Assembly (NCBI RefSeq): GCF_001956045.1 | Contig: NZ_MRTH01000010.1 | Coordinates: forward strand, 62,001-126,000 | Length of the DNA: 64,000 nt | Direction: 5' to 3' | Source of the DNA: Paenibacillus sp. FSL H7-0331 | GTDB lineage: Bacteria > Bacillota > Bacilli > Paenibacillales > NBRC-103111 | Shown: piece by piece, positions 17,885-26,733 of the stretch | Position numbering within the stretch: position 1 is the stretch's first letter | Layout of the letters: the number at the start of each line of letters is the position of its first letter | Position numbers and translations under genes: made by a program | Notes under the pieces: generated by a model | The model's database searches: none | What the model saw: only the letters and a program-made list of their open reading frames with translations | What the model was told of the DNA's origin: nothing

Positions 17885-19438
17885 TTACAAGCTGCCCTCT
17901 CCGACAAGCTCAACCTCATCGCCAGCCCCTTTATACAAGCGATCATCCTTATCAGCAATTGAATTCAGATAGTCTGCAGGGCTAAGATCTGCTGTCAGCT
18001 TCCCATGATCCACGACCCACACACGCGTCGCAAAATAACGGACAATATCCAAATCGTGGGTGACCATAATGATCGACGTTCCCTTTTGCCGCCATGCCTC
18101 CAGCTTCTCTAATATGGCGAAGGTATTGGCAGCATCCTGCCCAAAGGTCGGTTCATCCAGAAGCAGCAGCTTCTGATCCTTGAACATGGCAGTGGCAACA
18201 CTGAGCCTGCGTTTTTGGCCAAGTGAGAGCTGGTAAGGATGAAGAGCTCTTTGACCATACAGATCAAACTCAGCTAGTAATGCTTCAGCTCTACTTGTGA
18301 AATCAGCTTGTCCATCAAGCTTAAAACCAAATGACGCTTCATCGATCACCGAATTGGTCACGAATTGCATTTCCGGGTTTTGGAATACATAAGCAGCTGT
18401 CTCTACAACATCTTTAAAGCCCCGTACCTGCTGACCCAGCAGCCTGTAACTGCCGCTTGTCGGGATCAATTGCATCATGGCCTGCAGCAGCGTGCTTTTG
18501 CCTGCGCCATTATGACCGACAACGGCAATCCATTCCCCGACTGTCAAGCTTAGCTCAGCGACTGCGATCTTGGTCACCCGACGTCCTTGACAACCATTGA
18601 AGTTATGCAGGGCTAGCGTCTCTGTATCAGCCATAGCAGCGGACGCCGTCTTACTGCTCAGTTCATTGCTTCGTCTACTTGCAATTTCTTTAAACAGTGG
18701 CTCATCCGAATAGTGCTCCCATACTCCAGGATACCATATGCCATATTCCTGAAGCTCCACTCGATAATCGGCAAAAATCATTGTTGGAGTACCATCGGCC
18801 AATATCTCTCCATACTTATTAAACAAGATGACACGATCAACAAAATCGATGATCTCATCAATTTTATGCTCGACAATGATGATCGTTTTGTCCTGCCCGA
18901 CCGCTTTGATCGTATCCCATACTTCTCGGGTTCCTTCTGGATCAAGCAGTGAGGTGGGCTCATCCAGAAACAATACCTCCGGCTTTAAAGCCAGTACAGA
19001 CGCTATGGCCAACCGCTGCTTCATCCCTTGCGACATGGAGCCAATCGCTACGTGATTTTGTTCAAAATTCAGCCCCACCTCGCGAAGTCCACTCTCGATA
19101 AGCTGCGGCATTTCTGCCCGCGGCACTCCCAAGTTCTCCAGTACAAAAGCCATCTCTTCATCTACAAAGGGCATACAAAACTGCGTATCGGGATCTTGAA
19201 ACACATACCCCCAGGAGGAGGGAATCTCAATAGCATCACATTTCATCGGAATCTCGATAGCCTGCGGAATTAAGCCAGTCAGCACCTGCAGCAAGGTTGA
19301 CTTGCCGCATCCGCTTGGTCCCAGCAGCAGCACCTTCTGCCCTGTATACAATTCAACAGAAAGATCCTCGAACTGCAGGGAAGGGCTTCCTGCAAATTTC
19401 AAGCGTAAGCCCTTGACCGAGGCACATACGTCCATCAT
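17885..19438 (-). CDS. ykoD: Fused double ABC ATPase of the ECF thiamine-precursor transporter (YkoD)
   Basis: The 517-residue protein contains two complete ABC domains. The first has Walker A LGPSGCGKSTLL (about 36-47), signature SMSQGMKQRLAIA and Walker B VLFLDEPTS. The second has GHNGAGKSTLL (about 305), SLGQKRRLSVA and LLLLDEPTFG. Two ATPases in one chain is the YkoD arrangement of group I ECF transporters. Its ATG overlaps the ykoE stop by four bases. It powers uptake of HMP- or thiamine-like compounds together with YkoE and YkoC. Confidence 0.9.
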   Translation of the reverse strand: MMDVCASVKGLRLKFAGSPSLQFEDLSVELYTGQKVLLLGPSGCGKSTLLQVLTGLIPQAIEIPMKCDAIEIPSSWGYVFQDPDTQFCMPFVDEEMAFVLENLGVPRAEMPQLIESGLREVGLNFEQNHVAIGSMSQGMKQRLAIASVLALKPEVLFLDEPTSLLDPEGTREVWDTIKAVGQDKTIIIVEHKIDEIIDFVDRVILFNKYGEILADGTPTMIFADYRVELQEYGIWYPGVWEHYSDEPLFKEIASRRSNELSSKTASAAMADTETLALHNFNGCQGRRVTKIAVAELSLTVGEWIAVVGHNGAGKSTLLQAMMQLIPTSGSYRLLGQQVRGFKDVVETAAYVFQNPEMQFVTNSVIDEASFGFKLDGQADFTSRAEALLAEFDLYGQRALHPYQLSLGQKRRLSVATAMFKDQKLLLLDEPTFGQDAANTFAILEKLEAWRQKGTSIIMVTHDLDIVRYFATRVWVVDHGKLTADLSPADYLNSIADKDDRLYKGAGDEVELVGEGSL

Positions 19439-20022
19439 TGCTTACGCTCCAGCGCATCGAAGTCAGCCTGGCTGGCTGGACGGACCAGTTGGGTAACACC
19501 CGTTGCCTCCAGTGCCTTAACAAGACCGTACGAGCAAAGTCCGGTAAAGAAGATGGACCCGATAATCCGGAATACAAAGTACAAAATCAAATTCCAGGAT
19601 TCAAGGTCAAGCAAATAGCCTTTGAAAGCATCAAACACAAGCGATGCAATAGCCGAAGCTACACCAGCCAAGCAAGCAGCTGTGATCGAAAAACGGCGAT
19701 AAGCAAACAGTAGAAATATTAATTCCGCTCCAAGTCCTTGGGCGATCCCATAGGTTAACGCTTCAACTCCGTACTGAGAGCCTGCGATCAGCTCACCGGA
19801 AGCTGCAGCAATTTCTGCAAGCAGTGCTACACCCGGCTTACGAATGATCAGAAAGGCAACAACAGCCGCCATAAACCATACGCCGTACATCAACTGATCC
19901 AACTGGAAGCCTGCGAGCTTCACCACATTGGACACATCTCCCCACAGACGGTAAATGATCGCAAAGACAACAGAGATGACGACCGTGACCAGAATATCGG
20001 TCAATTTTAAACCTTTGGACAT
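19435..20022 (-). CDS. ykoE: ECF transporter substrate-binding (S) component YkoE
   Basis: The 195-residue membrane protein has about six hydrophobic segments and opens with KLTDILVTVVISVVFAIIYRLWGD, typical of YkoE S components that bind thiamine-related pyrimidines. GAAGGAGTGG precedes ATG 20022. It is the first gene after the TPP riboswitch and is translationally coupled to ykoD. Confidence 0.88.
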   Translation of the reverse strand: MSKGLKLTDILVTVVISVVFAIIYRLWGDVSNVVKLAGFQLDQLMYGVWFMAAVVAFLIIRKPGVALLAEIAAASGELIAGSQYGVEALTYGIAQGLGAELIFLLFAYRRFSITAACLAGVASAIASLVFDAFKGYLLDLESWNLILYFVFRIIGSIFFTGLCSYGLVKALEATGVTQLVRPASQADFDALERKQ

Positions 20023-20075
20023 ATAATACCCACTCCTTCGATTATGGGGGCTGTTTGAACCGATAAGTGAGTGCC

Positions 20076-20106
20076 AAAAAGACCACTCCCATATCGGAAG
20101 TGGTCT
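20076..20106 (-). terminator. Riboswitch-controlled intrinsic terminator before ykoE
   Basis: On the minus strand AGACCACTTCC pairs with GGGAGTGGTCT and is followed by TTTTT. The 5' arm (CCACTTCC) is also complementary to GGGAAGTGG at the 3' edge of the TPP aptamer, so an antiterminator can form when TPP is absent. Confidence 0.85.
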
Positions 20107-20139
20107 GCATGTATGAATCCATTACACGCTTCGAGTGCT

Positions 20140-20232
20140 CTCCACTTCCCTACGCTGGTTTCATCCAGATCAGGTTCAGAGGGTTTAGAATCTATGGATT
20201 CAGTCTCAGCCCAAATGGCTCCCCTAGTGACA
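20140..20232 (-). promoter_or_regulatory. TPP riboswitch (THI box) controlling ykoEDC-tenA
   Basis: On the minus strand the conserved TPP-aptamer elements appear in order: GGGGAGCC, the pyrimidine-binding CTGAGA, ACCTGATCTGGAT, and the closing ACCAGCGTAGGGAAG. CACT and AGTG can close P1. The terminator at 20076-20106 forms the expression platform, so TPP binding should switch the operon off. Confidence 0.95.
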
Positions 20233-20271
20233 ACCTTCATATTATCAGGTTTGATCAAAATGTCAACGACA

Positions 20272-20305
20272 AAAAAATAAGACAAGCCCGCATTCAGGCT
20301 TGTCC
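20272..20305 (-). terminator. Terminator after the duplicated-domain secreted protein gene
   Basis: GACAAGCC pairs with GGCTTGTC around an eight-base loop, and the minus strand continues into TTATTTTTTT. Confidence 0.8.
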
Positions 20306-20331
20306 ACTGTACAACTTTTTACGAAAAACGC

Positions 20332-21099
20332 TTATTCAAAGTAGGTGTATTCCCATTCGCCTTCTTCAGCCGTCCATGAAGTTGCGTCTGTATATTCAGG
20401 TACGCCTGTGAAAATCAGTGTGTATTCTTTCATTTCTACCGGTTTCAAGTGAACAGGCAGATCAGTAAAGTATTGGTTAGCTACTTCTTTGGAATCGCCA
20501 GCATCATTATGAAGAATAATTTTCACACTTACTTTTTGCACAACATCAATGTTTTTACCGCCAGTGTTTGTGAAAACACCGGACGCTTTCAAACTACCAT
20601 CTTCATAGAACACTGAAAGTACTGAGAAATCAAGCGCTGCCGGTGCTGTATCAGCCGCTGGTGCAGGAGCTGCCGCTTCTTCTGCCGGTGCTGCTGCTGG
20701 TGCATCATCAAAGTATGTAAATTCCCATTCGCCTTCTTCAGCCGTCCATGAAGTTGCATCTGTGTACTCAGGTACATCAGAGAAAGTCAGAGTGTACTCA
20801 GCTGCTTCACCTGGTTTGATATTCAGCTTTAAGTCTGTAAAGTAGTGATTAGCTACTTCTTTGGAATCACCAGCATCGTTGTGGAGGATGATCTTAACGT
20901 CTACTTTCGTTACATCTGCAATGCTTTTGTCCCCTGTGTTCTTAAACTTACCTACTGCGGTCAAGACACCGTTCTCATAAGCTACCGATGTGATCTCAAA
21001 ATCCATTGCTGCATCAGCAAATGCCAGTGAAGACATACCAAGCAAACAAGCCCAAAGCATAATGGAAACCGTTAGAAACTTTAATACTTTTTTCATCAT
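20332..21099 (-). CDS. Secreted protein with two near-identical Ig-like/FxLYD-like domains
   Basis: The 255-residue product has a clear signal peptide (basic start, hydrophobic core LTVSIMLWACLLGMSSLAFA, likely cut after AFA). It is followed by two copies of a roughly 100-residue beta-rich domain. Each domain carries a GKFKNTGDKSI- or GVFTNTGGKNI-type stretch, KIILHNDAGDSKEVAN and TDATSWTAEEGEWE. The copies are joined by an Ala/Pro-rich linker (AAAPAPAADTAPAA). The G-x-F-x-N-T-G pattern resembles FxLYD and related extracellular domains, but I do not assign a named family. AGGAGTGA precedes the ATG. The nucleotide copies are also very similar, 372 bases apart, indicating recent duplication. 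It is monocistronic. Confidence 0.75.
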   Translation of the reverse strand: MMKKVLKFLTVSIMLWACLLGMSSLAFADAAMDFEITSVAYENGVLTAVGKFKNTGDKSIADVTKVDVKIILHNDAGDSKEVANHYFTDLKLNIKPGEAAEYTLTFSDVPEYTDATSWTAEEGEWEFTYFDDAPAAAPAEEAAAPAPAADTAPAALDFSVLSVFYEDGSLKASGVFTNTGGKNIDVVQKVSVKIILHNDAGDSKEVANQYFTDLPVHLKPVEMKEYTLIFTGVPEYTDATSWTAEEGEWEYTYFE

Positions 21100-21238
21100 T
21101 TTTCACTCCTATTTTATATGTAGTAAGACCTACTTCACAACATTATAATCTGCTTTTCTTAATAAAAAAGAAATATAAACAATACTTTAGAATTAATTTG
21201 TCGAAAATGTGTATAATTTGAGACTACCGGATATTAAA

Positions 21239-21271
21239 AGCCGTTTACCTCCAAATCGGAAGTGAACGGCT
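21239..21271 (-). terminator. Terminator after the CE7 esterase gene
   Basis: A 14-bp stem with two mismatched positions (21239-21252 with 21258-21271) has a five-base loop, and the minus strand continues with TTTTAAT. Confidence 0.7.
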
Positions 21272-21292
21272 CTGTGATTTCACTGATTTTAC

Positions 21293-22258
21293 TTACAGAT
21301 AAGCTTCTATGAAACGCATCATTGCCTCTTCATGGAAAGGCAATCCCTCATGTCCGTAATCATGGTACAGTCGAACTTCCTTTGGACCAGCCAAGTGGTT
21401 GTAAGCAGCAAAGCAGGTCGAAGGCGGGCATGTGATATCCTGCAAGGTTATCGCCATTAAGGTTCTGGCCTTGATCCGGCTTGCCATATTCATACCATCG
21501 AAATAGCTGAGCGTTCTATACACCTGTTCTTCCTGTCGATGCTCGGGATCATACCGACGGAACCAGTTCTTGATTTCCACATAGGGTCCAGAAGCATGAA
21601 TCTCTACAGAACGGCGGAAGTGGCTTAGGAAAGGAAATACAGGCAACGCCAGCTTCGGACGAGAATCCAGTCCCGCTGTGGCGAGTGCCAACCCACCACC
21701 TTGACTACCCCCATATACTACAATTCGGCTGGCATCCACTTCTTCGCGTGAACATACGAAATCAAGAGCACGAATACAATCCAGATACACCTGCTTATAA
21801 TAGTAAGAAGCCGGATCCAGTATGCCCAAGGTCATCCAACCTGGAATACCTCCCTGGGGATATTCGGCCCTATCTGGTGTTAAGCCACCCTGACCTCTTA
21901 CGTCAATCGCCAAAGCCGCCATTCCCATCGAAGCCCATTGCAGCAGTTCGTTCGGATAACCGCGATTGCCCGAATAACCATGATATTTGACCAAGACAGG
22001 CAGTGAACCGGGTTGATGTTCACCCTTCGGAGTTACGTACCAACCATGAATCGGTGTGCCATCCGCTCCATCAAAAACTACATCATATATCGAAATCGAT
22101 TTCAATGGATGATCTTGCACGAGACTTACTTGTGCATGAAGAGGCTTTTGATTTGAAAGCGCTTTGGCGTTATCCCAAAACAAGTCAAAATCAGCCTCGT
22201 TCGTAAGCTCAGGCTTATAATCCTGAAGCTGGGATAAGGGCATATCTACATTAGGCAA
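21293..22258 (-). CDS. CE7-family acetylxylan esterase / cephalosporin-C deacetylase
   Basis: The 321-residue alpha/beta hydrolase has the carbohydrate esterase family 7 signatures: RGQGG around residue 119, the nucleophile elbow GGSQGGG around 185, an acid residue in LQDITCPP near 275, and the catalytic His in YGHEG near 303. Members remove acetyl groups from xylo-oligosaccharides and cephalosporin C and act in the cytoplasm, in line with the absence of a signal peptide. TTG 22258 is the likely start, with GAGGAG nine bases upstream. It is monocistronic, and no xylanase adjoins it. Confidence 0.88.
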   Translation of the reverse strand: MPNVDMPLSQLQDYKPELTNEADFDLFWDNAKALSNQKPLHAQVSLVQDHPLKSISIYDVVFDGADGTPIHGWYVTPKGEHQPGSLPVLVKYHGYSGNRGYPNELLQWASMGMAALAIDVRGQGGLTPDRAEYPQGGIPGWMTLGILDPASYYYKQVYLDCIRALDFVCSREEVDASRIVVYGGSQGGGLALATAGLDSRPKLALPVFPFLSHFRRSVEIHASGPYVEIKNWFRRYDPEHRQEEQVYRTLSYFDGMNMASRIKARTLMAITLQDITCPPSTCFAAYNHLAGPKEVRLYHDYGHEGLPFHEEAMMRFIEAYL

Positions 22259-22466
22259 ATGGAACAGCTCCTCTTGAATAAAATGGGCTAAATGAATGAT
22301 CCTCCTGCTTATTGTACCAACTATTCGGTGGCGCGCAACCTATTTTTATCCATACCGGAACCTCCGGCCATCCTCAGAAAAAGCTTCTTTTTTCTTGCGT
22401 TGCAGCAGGTTATGTGTCAAGATATTCGTTAGTATCCAATCGACAAGAAATAGGTGAATTGCATTC

Positions 22467-23258
22467 ATGATGAAATCTTTTTTTCGCTTACTGACAGAGC
22501 TCTATTCACGTAAAGCGATATCCCGGGTAACGGGAGCATTTGCTCAATCCAGAGTAAGCCGCAAGCTGATCCCGCGCTTTGCCGGCATTTATGGTATCCG
22601 GTTGGAGGATGCAGAGAAGCCATGGAACGAGTATGTGTCTTTAAATGACTTTTTCACACGTAGATTAAAAAATGGCCTTCGTCCGATTGATATGTCTCCA
22701 CATATCGTAGTCAGTCCGGTGGATGCAGCCATTACCGGTATGGGACCGATCAGCGAAGGATTAATTCTTAATGTCAAGGGACAAGATTACACGATCGATG
22801 AAATGCTTAATTTCTCGCCGCGTGCGGTCAGCTATAAGAATGGCTTTTACTTTGTGCTTTATCTCAGCCCAACCGATTACCACAGAATTCACACCCCTAT
22901 TGAGGGTGATATTATTGAAAAAGAACACATTCCCGGCAAAGTATATCCCGTTAATGAGTTTGGTCTCCGTCAAATGCGCCGAGTATTAAGCCGCAATGAA
23001 AGACTGATTACGTATATGCAGCATGAGGACGGAGAAATTGCCGTCGTCAAGGTTGGAGCGATGAATGTCAGCAGCATTCAATACGTCTCTCCATTGCCGC
23101 AGCGACCCGGACGTGGTGATGAGCTCGCTTATTTTCAATTTGGTTCCACAGTCGTGCTTCTGATGGAAACCGATACCTTTGAAAGCCGCACCGACCTTCA
23201 GGTCGGCAGTAAAGTCAAGATGGGACAAATACTGGGCTTCGTTAAACGCAAATCATAA
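22467..23258 (+). CDS. psd: Phosphatidylserine decarboxylase
   Basis: The 263-residue proenzyme makes phosphatidylethanolamine from phosphatidylserine. The pyruvoyl-forming site is visible as FGST, with cleavage expected between G226 and S227 to give a 37-residue alpha chain. Other family blocks are SLNDFFTRRLK, SPVDAAITGMG and YLSPTDYHRIHTP, the last carrying the catalytic His. Either of two adjacent ATG codons could be the start, with a weak AATAGGTG element. In Bacillus psd usually follows pssA; here no phosphatidylserine synthase is adjacent. Confidence 0.92.
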   Translation: MMKSFFRLLTELYSRKAISRVTGAFAQSRVSRKLIPRFAGIYGIRLEDAEKPWNEYVSLNDFFTRRLKNGLRPIDMSPHIVVSPVDAAITGMGPISEGLILNVKGQDYTIDEMLNFSPRAVSYKNGFYFVLYLSPTDYHRIHTPIEGDIIEKEHIPGKVYPVNEFGLRQMRRVLSRNERLITYMQHEDGEIAVVKVGAMNVSSIQYVSPLPQRPGRGDELAYFQFGSTVVLLMETDTFESRTDLQVGSKVKMGQILGFVKRKS

Positions 23259-23358
23259 ACCGACAAGTCTACGCAGGTTACTCGCAATCAGCCTTGTTCA
23301 GTAGAACATTCATAAAAGTTACCTGGCTTGGGGTAGTGGGCATTGCCCTTACTCCGAG

Positions 23359-24837
23359 CTATTCAGTTTGTATCGACTTCCATACCTCTTCCATCCTCTT
23401 GATCGCATACTCGATATCTGCCTCTGACAAATGCGGGAAATTAAAATATGCTCCATACCTGACTTTATCTGCTTCTGCTTCTGTCGACTGAACAGGTACA
23501 CCAACCTCTGACCAGCGGATACCCGCTTGAGCACATTGCTCACGAAACTCGAGATAGGTCGGTTCATTGCCGCGCCACCATCCAAAAATATGCAGACCTG
23601 CGTCACCCTCCACCCAGGCGAATTGACCGGACAGCAGCATATACAGCCATTTTTGCAGGCATTCGAACTTGCGACTGTAAGCACGCTTCATTCTACGCAG
23701 GTGACGTTCGTAGCTGCCACTCCCCATAAAAGCTGCAAGTGTCCGCTGCTCCAGTAAGCCGGTAGGCCGTGGTTCAAATAAGGCCTTCGCCTTGCTTATC
23801 GGTTCCACCAAAGAAGCAGGCATAACTGCATAACCGATTCGAATGCCGCTCAAGAGCGTTTTACTAAAGCTGCCGATGTAGATGACACGATCCTCCCGAT
23901 CCAATACCTTCAGAGGCTCCAATGACTTGCCACGGTGACGGAATTCGCTGTCGTAATCATCTTCGATAATAATCGCATCCTGCTCATAAGCCCATTTTAA
24001 AAGCTGCTGTCTCCGTTCCATGCTTAATACAACGCCTGTAGGAAACTGACGGCTTGGTGTAACAAACAACAGCTTGGCTTCCCAATCATCTGGAATAATT
24101 CCTTGTCCGTCCATAGAGATCGGCTTGGTAATACCTCCTGCTGTATGCACAGCTCGCCGAATTCCCATATAGCCCGGATTTTCTACGATAACAGGATCTC
24201 CGGGATTAACCAACAGTTGAACCGTCAGCGCGATAGCCTGCATCGAACCGTTGAATATGACAATTTGCGATGGATGACTATCGATCCCCCGGGCCCTACG
24301 TAAATATTGTGCGATGCTGTTCCGTAATTCATAGTCTCCCTGCAGTTCACCACGTGGAATAACTCCTTGTCCAGTTAATTCCTTGGCCGCAGCATGAAGA
24401 TGCCGGTTCCATTCTTCTTGTGGAAATAATCCGATATCCGGTGCAAACCAATGAAAATCAACTCGCTTCACAGCAACTGCAGGTAAGTCATACGAAACAT
24501 CCCCTGTTGGTTGCGACATAAGCCGTTTTCCCCAATCCGACAGTACGTAAACTTGACTCTGCCGCTCAGGAGTGGACTTCGGTTCATAATGGATCGAAAC
24601 GAAGGTCCCGCGTCCTATCTCGCTTCGCACGTAACCCTCTGAATTCAGCATATCGTAAACGACGTTGACTGTTCCTCTGGACAATCCGTACAATGCTGCC
24701 AATTCCCGGCTCGAAGGAAGCCGTGTTTCGTAAGTCAGAACTCCATCCAGGATTGAATCTCTTAATGAATGATACAAAGCCAGCAGCTTGGTAGGGTACT
24801 TGGAACGGTATAGATGAAACGGAATTTGAAAGTGCAT
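23359..24837 (-). CDS. MocR-type regulator (GntR HTH fused to class I aminotransferase)
   Basis: The 492-residue protein has an N-terminal GntR winged helix (about 15-80, with LPSSRELAALYGLSRGTVNVVYDMLNSEGY) and a C-terminal fold-type I aminotransferase domain that binds PLP through the lysine in YIGSFSKTLLSGIRIGY. MocR regulators commonly sense PLP or amino-acid derivatives; PdxR controls vitamin B6 synthesis. AGAGGAGT selects ATG 24837 over the ORF end at 24873. It is divergent from a pyridoxamine-oxidase-like gene, which suggests that gene is its target. Confidence 0.85.
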   Translation of the reverse strand: MHFQIPFHLYRSKYPTKLLALYHSLRDSILDGVLTYETRLPSSRELAALYGLSRGTVNVVYDMLNSEGYVRSEIGRGTFVSIHYEPKSTPERQSQVYVLSDWGKRLMSQPTGDVSYDLPAVAVKRVDFHWFAPDIGLFPQEEWNRHLHAAAKELTGQGVIPRGELQGDYELRNSIAQYLRRARGIDSHPSQIVIFNGSMQAIALTVQLLVNPGDPVIVENPGYMGIRRAVHTAGGITKPISMDGQGIIPDDWEAKLLFVTPSRQFPTGVVLSMERRQQLLKWAYEQDAIIIEDDYDSEFRHRGKSLEPLKVLDREDRVIYIGSFSKTLLSGIRIGYAVMPASLVEPISKAKALFEPRPTGLLEQRTLAAFMGSGSYERHLRRMKRAYSRKFECLQKWLYMLLSGQFAWVEGDAGLHIFGWWRGNEPTYLEFREQCAQAGIRWSEVGVPVQSTEAEADKVRYGAYFNFPHLSEADIEYAIKRMEEVWKSIQTE

Positions 24838-24873
24838 GCCGAGGACTCCTCTTGATTTAATTAGAGAAACCAT

Positions 24874-24905
24874 ATTGGTACAGTCATTTAACTCTAAATT
24901 GGAGC
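24874..24905. promoter_or_regulatory. Candidate MocR operator (direct repeat)
   Basis: ATTGGTAC at 24874-24881 and ATTGGAGC at 24898-24905 form a direct repeat spaced 24 bases apart in the divergent intergenic region. MocR proteins often bind direct repeats. This is only a sequence observation. Confidence 0.3.
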
Positions 24906-24912
24906 TTATTAT

Positions 24913-24940
24913 TTGTCAATAAGTACGTTAAGCTCATAAT
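24913..24940 (+). promoter_or_regulatory. Sigma-A promoter of the PPOX-family gene
   Basis: TTGTCA (24913-24918) and CATAAT (24935-24940) are separated by 16 bases. Each hexamer matches the sigma-A consensus at five of six positions. The PPOX gene starts 26 bases downstream of the -10. Confidence 0.5.
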
Positions 24941-24965
24941 CAAACCAATCAAGGAGGTCATCCCT

Positions 24966-25589
24966 ATGAGAAGAAAAGAATTTGAAGTGATGGATCAAGA
25001 GGAAACGCTGCAATTTTTGCAGGAGGTAAGCTTTGGCGTGTTAGGCTCGAATGGTGAGGATGGCTGGCCGCAGTTGACTCCTTTAAATTTCGTCTATTAT
25101 GAGGGCTGTCTGTATTTCCACGGCAGCCATGCTGGACAAAAAATGAAAAACCTCAAATCAGATACACGAGTCACCTTCTCCGTTGCCAAGGAATATGCGA
25201 TTATTCCTTCTTACTGGTCAGACACCAAGCTTGCTTGCCCGGCTACTGCGTTTTTTAAATCTGTACTGATCAAGGGACATGCGGAGCTGGTCAGTGATCT
25301 GCAGCAGAAGGCAGCAGCGCTAAGCGCATTTATGCAGAAGCTGCAAAGCGAAGGTGGCTATGAGCAGATTGATCCGCTGGATACCGATTACATCCCTCAG
25401 CTTAAAGCGACTTCCGTTGTACGTATCGTGATTTCCGAGATGTCAGCCAAGTTTAAATTCGGGCAGAATATGCAAGAGGACCGATTAGAACAAATCACCG
25501 CTGGACTCGTTGAAAGAAATCTGGAGCTTGATACCGAAACCGCGGCGCTTATGAAAGCTTATTGCCCTCATCATCGGAAGCAGTCTTAG
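24966..25589 (+). CDS. Pyridoxamine 5'-phosphate oxidase-family flavoprotein
   Basis: The 207-residue protein has the split-barrel PNPOx-like fold of the HugZ/NimA-like group: GVLGSNGEDGWPQLTPLNFVYYEGCLYFHG at 24-53, then KMKNLKSDTRVTFSVA, typical of FMN-binding members such as 5-nitroimidazole reductase-like proteins. AAGGAGGT precedes ATG 24966. It is divergent from a MocR regulator, so control by PLP or a related ligand is likely. True PdxH activity is not implied; the substrate is unknown. Confidence 0.82.
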   Translation: MRRKEFEVMDQEETLQFLQEVSFGVLGSNGEDGWPQLTPLNFVYYEGCLYFHGSHAGQKMKNLKSDTRVTFSVAKEYAIIPSYWSDTKLACPATAFFKSVLIKGHAELVSDLQQKAAALSAFMQKLQSEGGYEQIDPLDTDYIPQLKATSVVRIVISEMSAKFKFGQNMQEDRLEQITAGLVERNLELDTETAALMKAYCPHHRKQS

Positions 25590-25621
25590 CCAAAATCCAA
25601 CGTTTGGATTCCCTAACTCAA

Positions 25622-25653
25622 AAAGTCCGCAAGGCATAATGCCTGCGGACTTT
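25622..25653. terminator. Bidirectional terminator between PPOX gene and kduI
   Basis: AAAGTCCGCAAGGC pairs with GCCTGCGGACTTT around a short loop, between convergent genes. Confidence 0.8.
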
Positions 25654-25693
25654 GGATTGTACAGTTATGATTCAGAAATTTTGAATAGAGGAC

Positions 25694-26527
25694 TTATCTC
25701 AAATCCTGTGGAGCTACCATATCCATATCGCTGAACTCTTGATTTTCACCAGCCATCGCCCAAATAAACGTATAGTTATTCGTGCCGACTCCGGAATGGA
25801 TCGACCAGCTTGGGGAAATAATCGCCTGCTCGTTGCGAACAACAAGATGACGAGTTTCAGTAGGCTCGCCCATCATATGGAATACGAGACCATCTTCCGG
25901 CATATCAAAATACAAATACACTTCCGAGCGACGGTTATGCGTGTGACAAGGCATAGTATTCCACATATTGCCCGGCTTCAACAACGTCATACCCATTACC
26001 AATTGACAGCTCTGTACACCATTCAAATGAATATACTTGTAAATCGTACGCTCATTGGAGGAAGTAATAGAACCCAGATGCGCAGGCTCAGCTTTGGTGA
26101 TTTCGATTTTCTCGGTTGGGTAATTTTTATGTGCAGGCGTTGAATTAAAGTAGAAACGTGCCGGATTTGCGGAATCCGCGCTTTTAAAAATAACTTCCTT
26201 GTTGCCAAGACCTATGTACAGGCCATCCTTATTGTCCAATTCATACTCTGTACCATCGACAATGACCGAGCCTTTAGGACCCACATTAATGATACCGATT
26301 TCACGACGTTCCAAGAAATATTCAGCACCCATGTCATGCTTGTCCGCTTCGAGCTTAATAGACTCGGATACCGGAATCGCTCCACCCGTAATAAAACGGT
26401 CCACATGGCTGTATACCATATTCAGCTTGCCTGGAGTAAACAGCTCTTCGATCAAAAACTCACTTCTTAGTCTTGCCGTATCATACGTTTTTGTTTCCGT
26501 TGGATTCGTTGCGTAGCGAATTTCCAT
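25694..26527 (-). CDS. kduI: 5-dehydro-4-deoxy-D-glucuronate isomerase
   Basis: The 277-residue cupin enzyme isomerises 5-keto-4-deoxyuronate to 2,5-diketo-3-deoxygluconate, a step after unsaturated uronides are freed from pectin or glycosaminoglycans. The zinc site is visible as PCHTHNRRSEV (His, His, Glu) with a later His in WSIHSG. GAGGAGGC places the start at ATG 26527 rather than 26671, giving the normal family length. It lies downstream of yesN-yesM on the same strand, beside a sugar ABC importer and a sulfatase, which fits a uronic-acid glycan locus. KduD is not in the window. Confidence 0.9.
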   Translation of the reverse strand: MEIRYATNPTETKTYDTARLRSEFLIEELFTPGKLNMVYSHVDRFITGGAIPVSESIKLEADKHDMGAEYFLERREIGIINVGPKGSVIVDGTEYELDNKDGLYIGLGNKEVIFKSADSANPARFYFNSTPAHKNYPTEKIEITKAEPAHLGSITSSNERTIYKYIHLNGVQSCQLVMGMTLLKPGNMWNTMPCHTHNRRSEVYLYFDMPEDGLVFHMMGEPTETRHLVVRNEQAIISPSWSIHSGVGTNNYTFIWAMAGENQEFSDMDMVAPQDLR

Positions 26528-26733
26528 TGTAACAATTGCCTCCTCGAAAATAGGTACTGGATTGAGGTCATTCATCGATACCTCAATATTAAAACGTTTC
26601 ATTTTCTTGTACGGACAGTTAGCCGCATACCTGTCTATGGTATCATAAATTGCTTCCTCCCGCCACAGCATCCATACTAACGCTTGCTTACGACCAAATA
26701 GTAAGGGTGCCGCGGGACTTGGTCACCTCTTTT

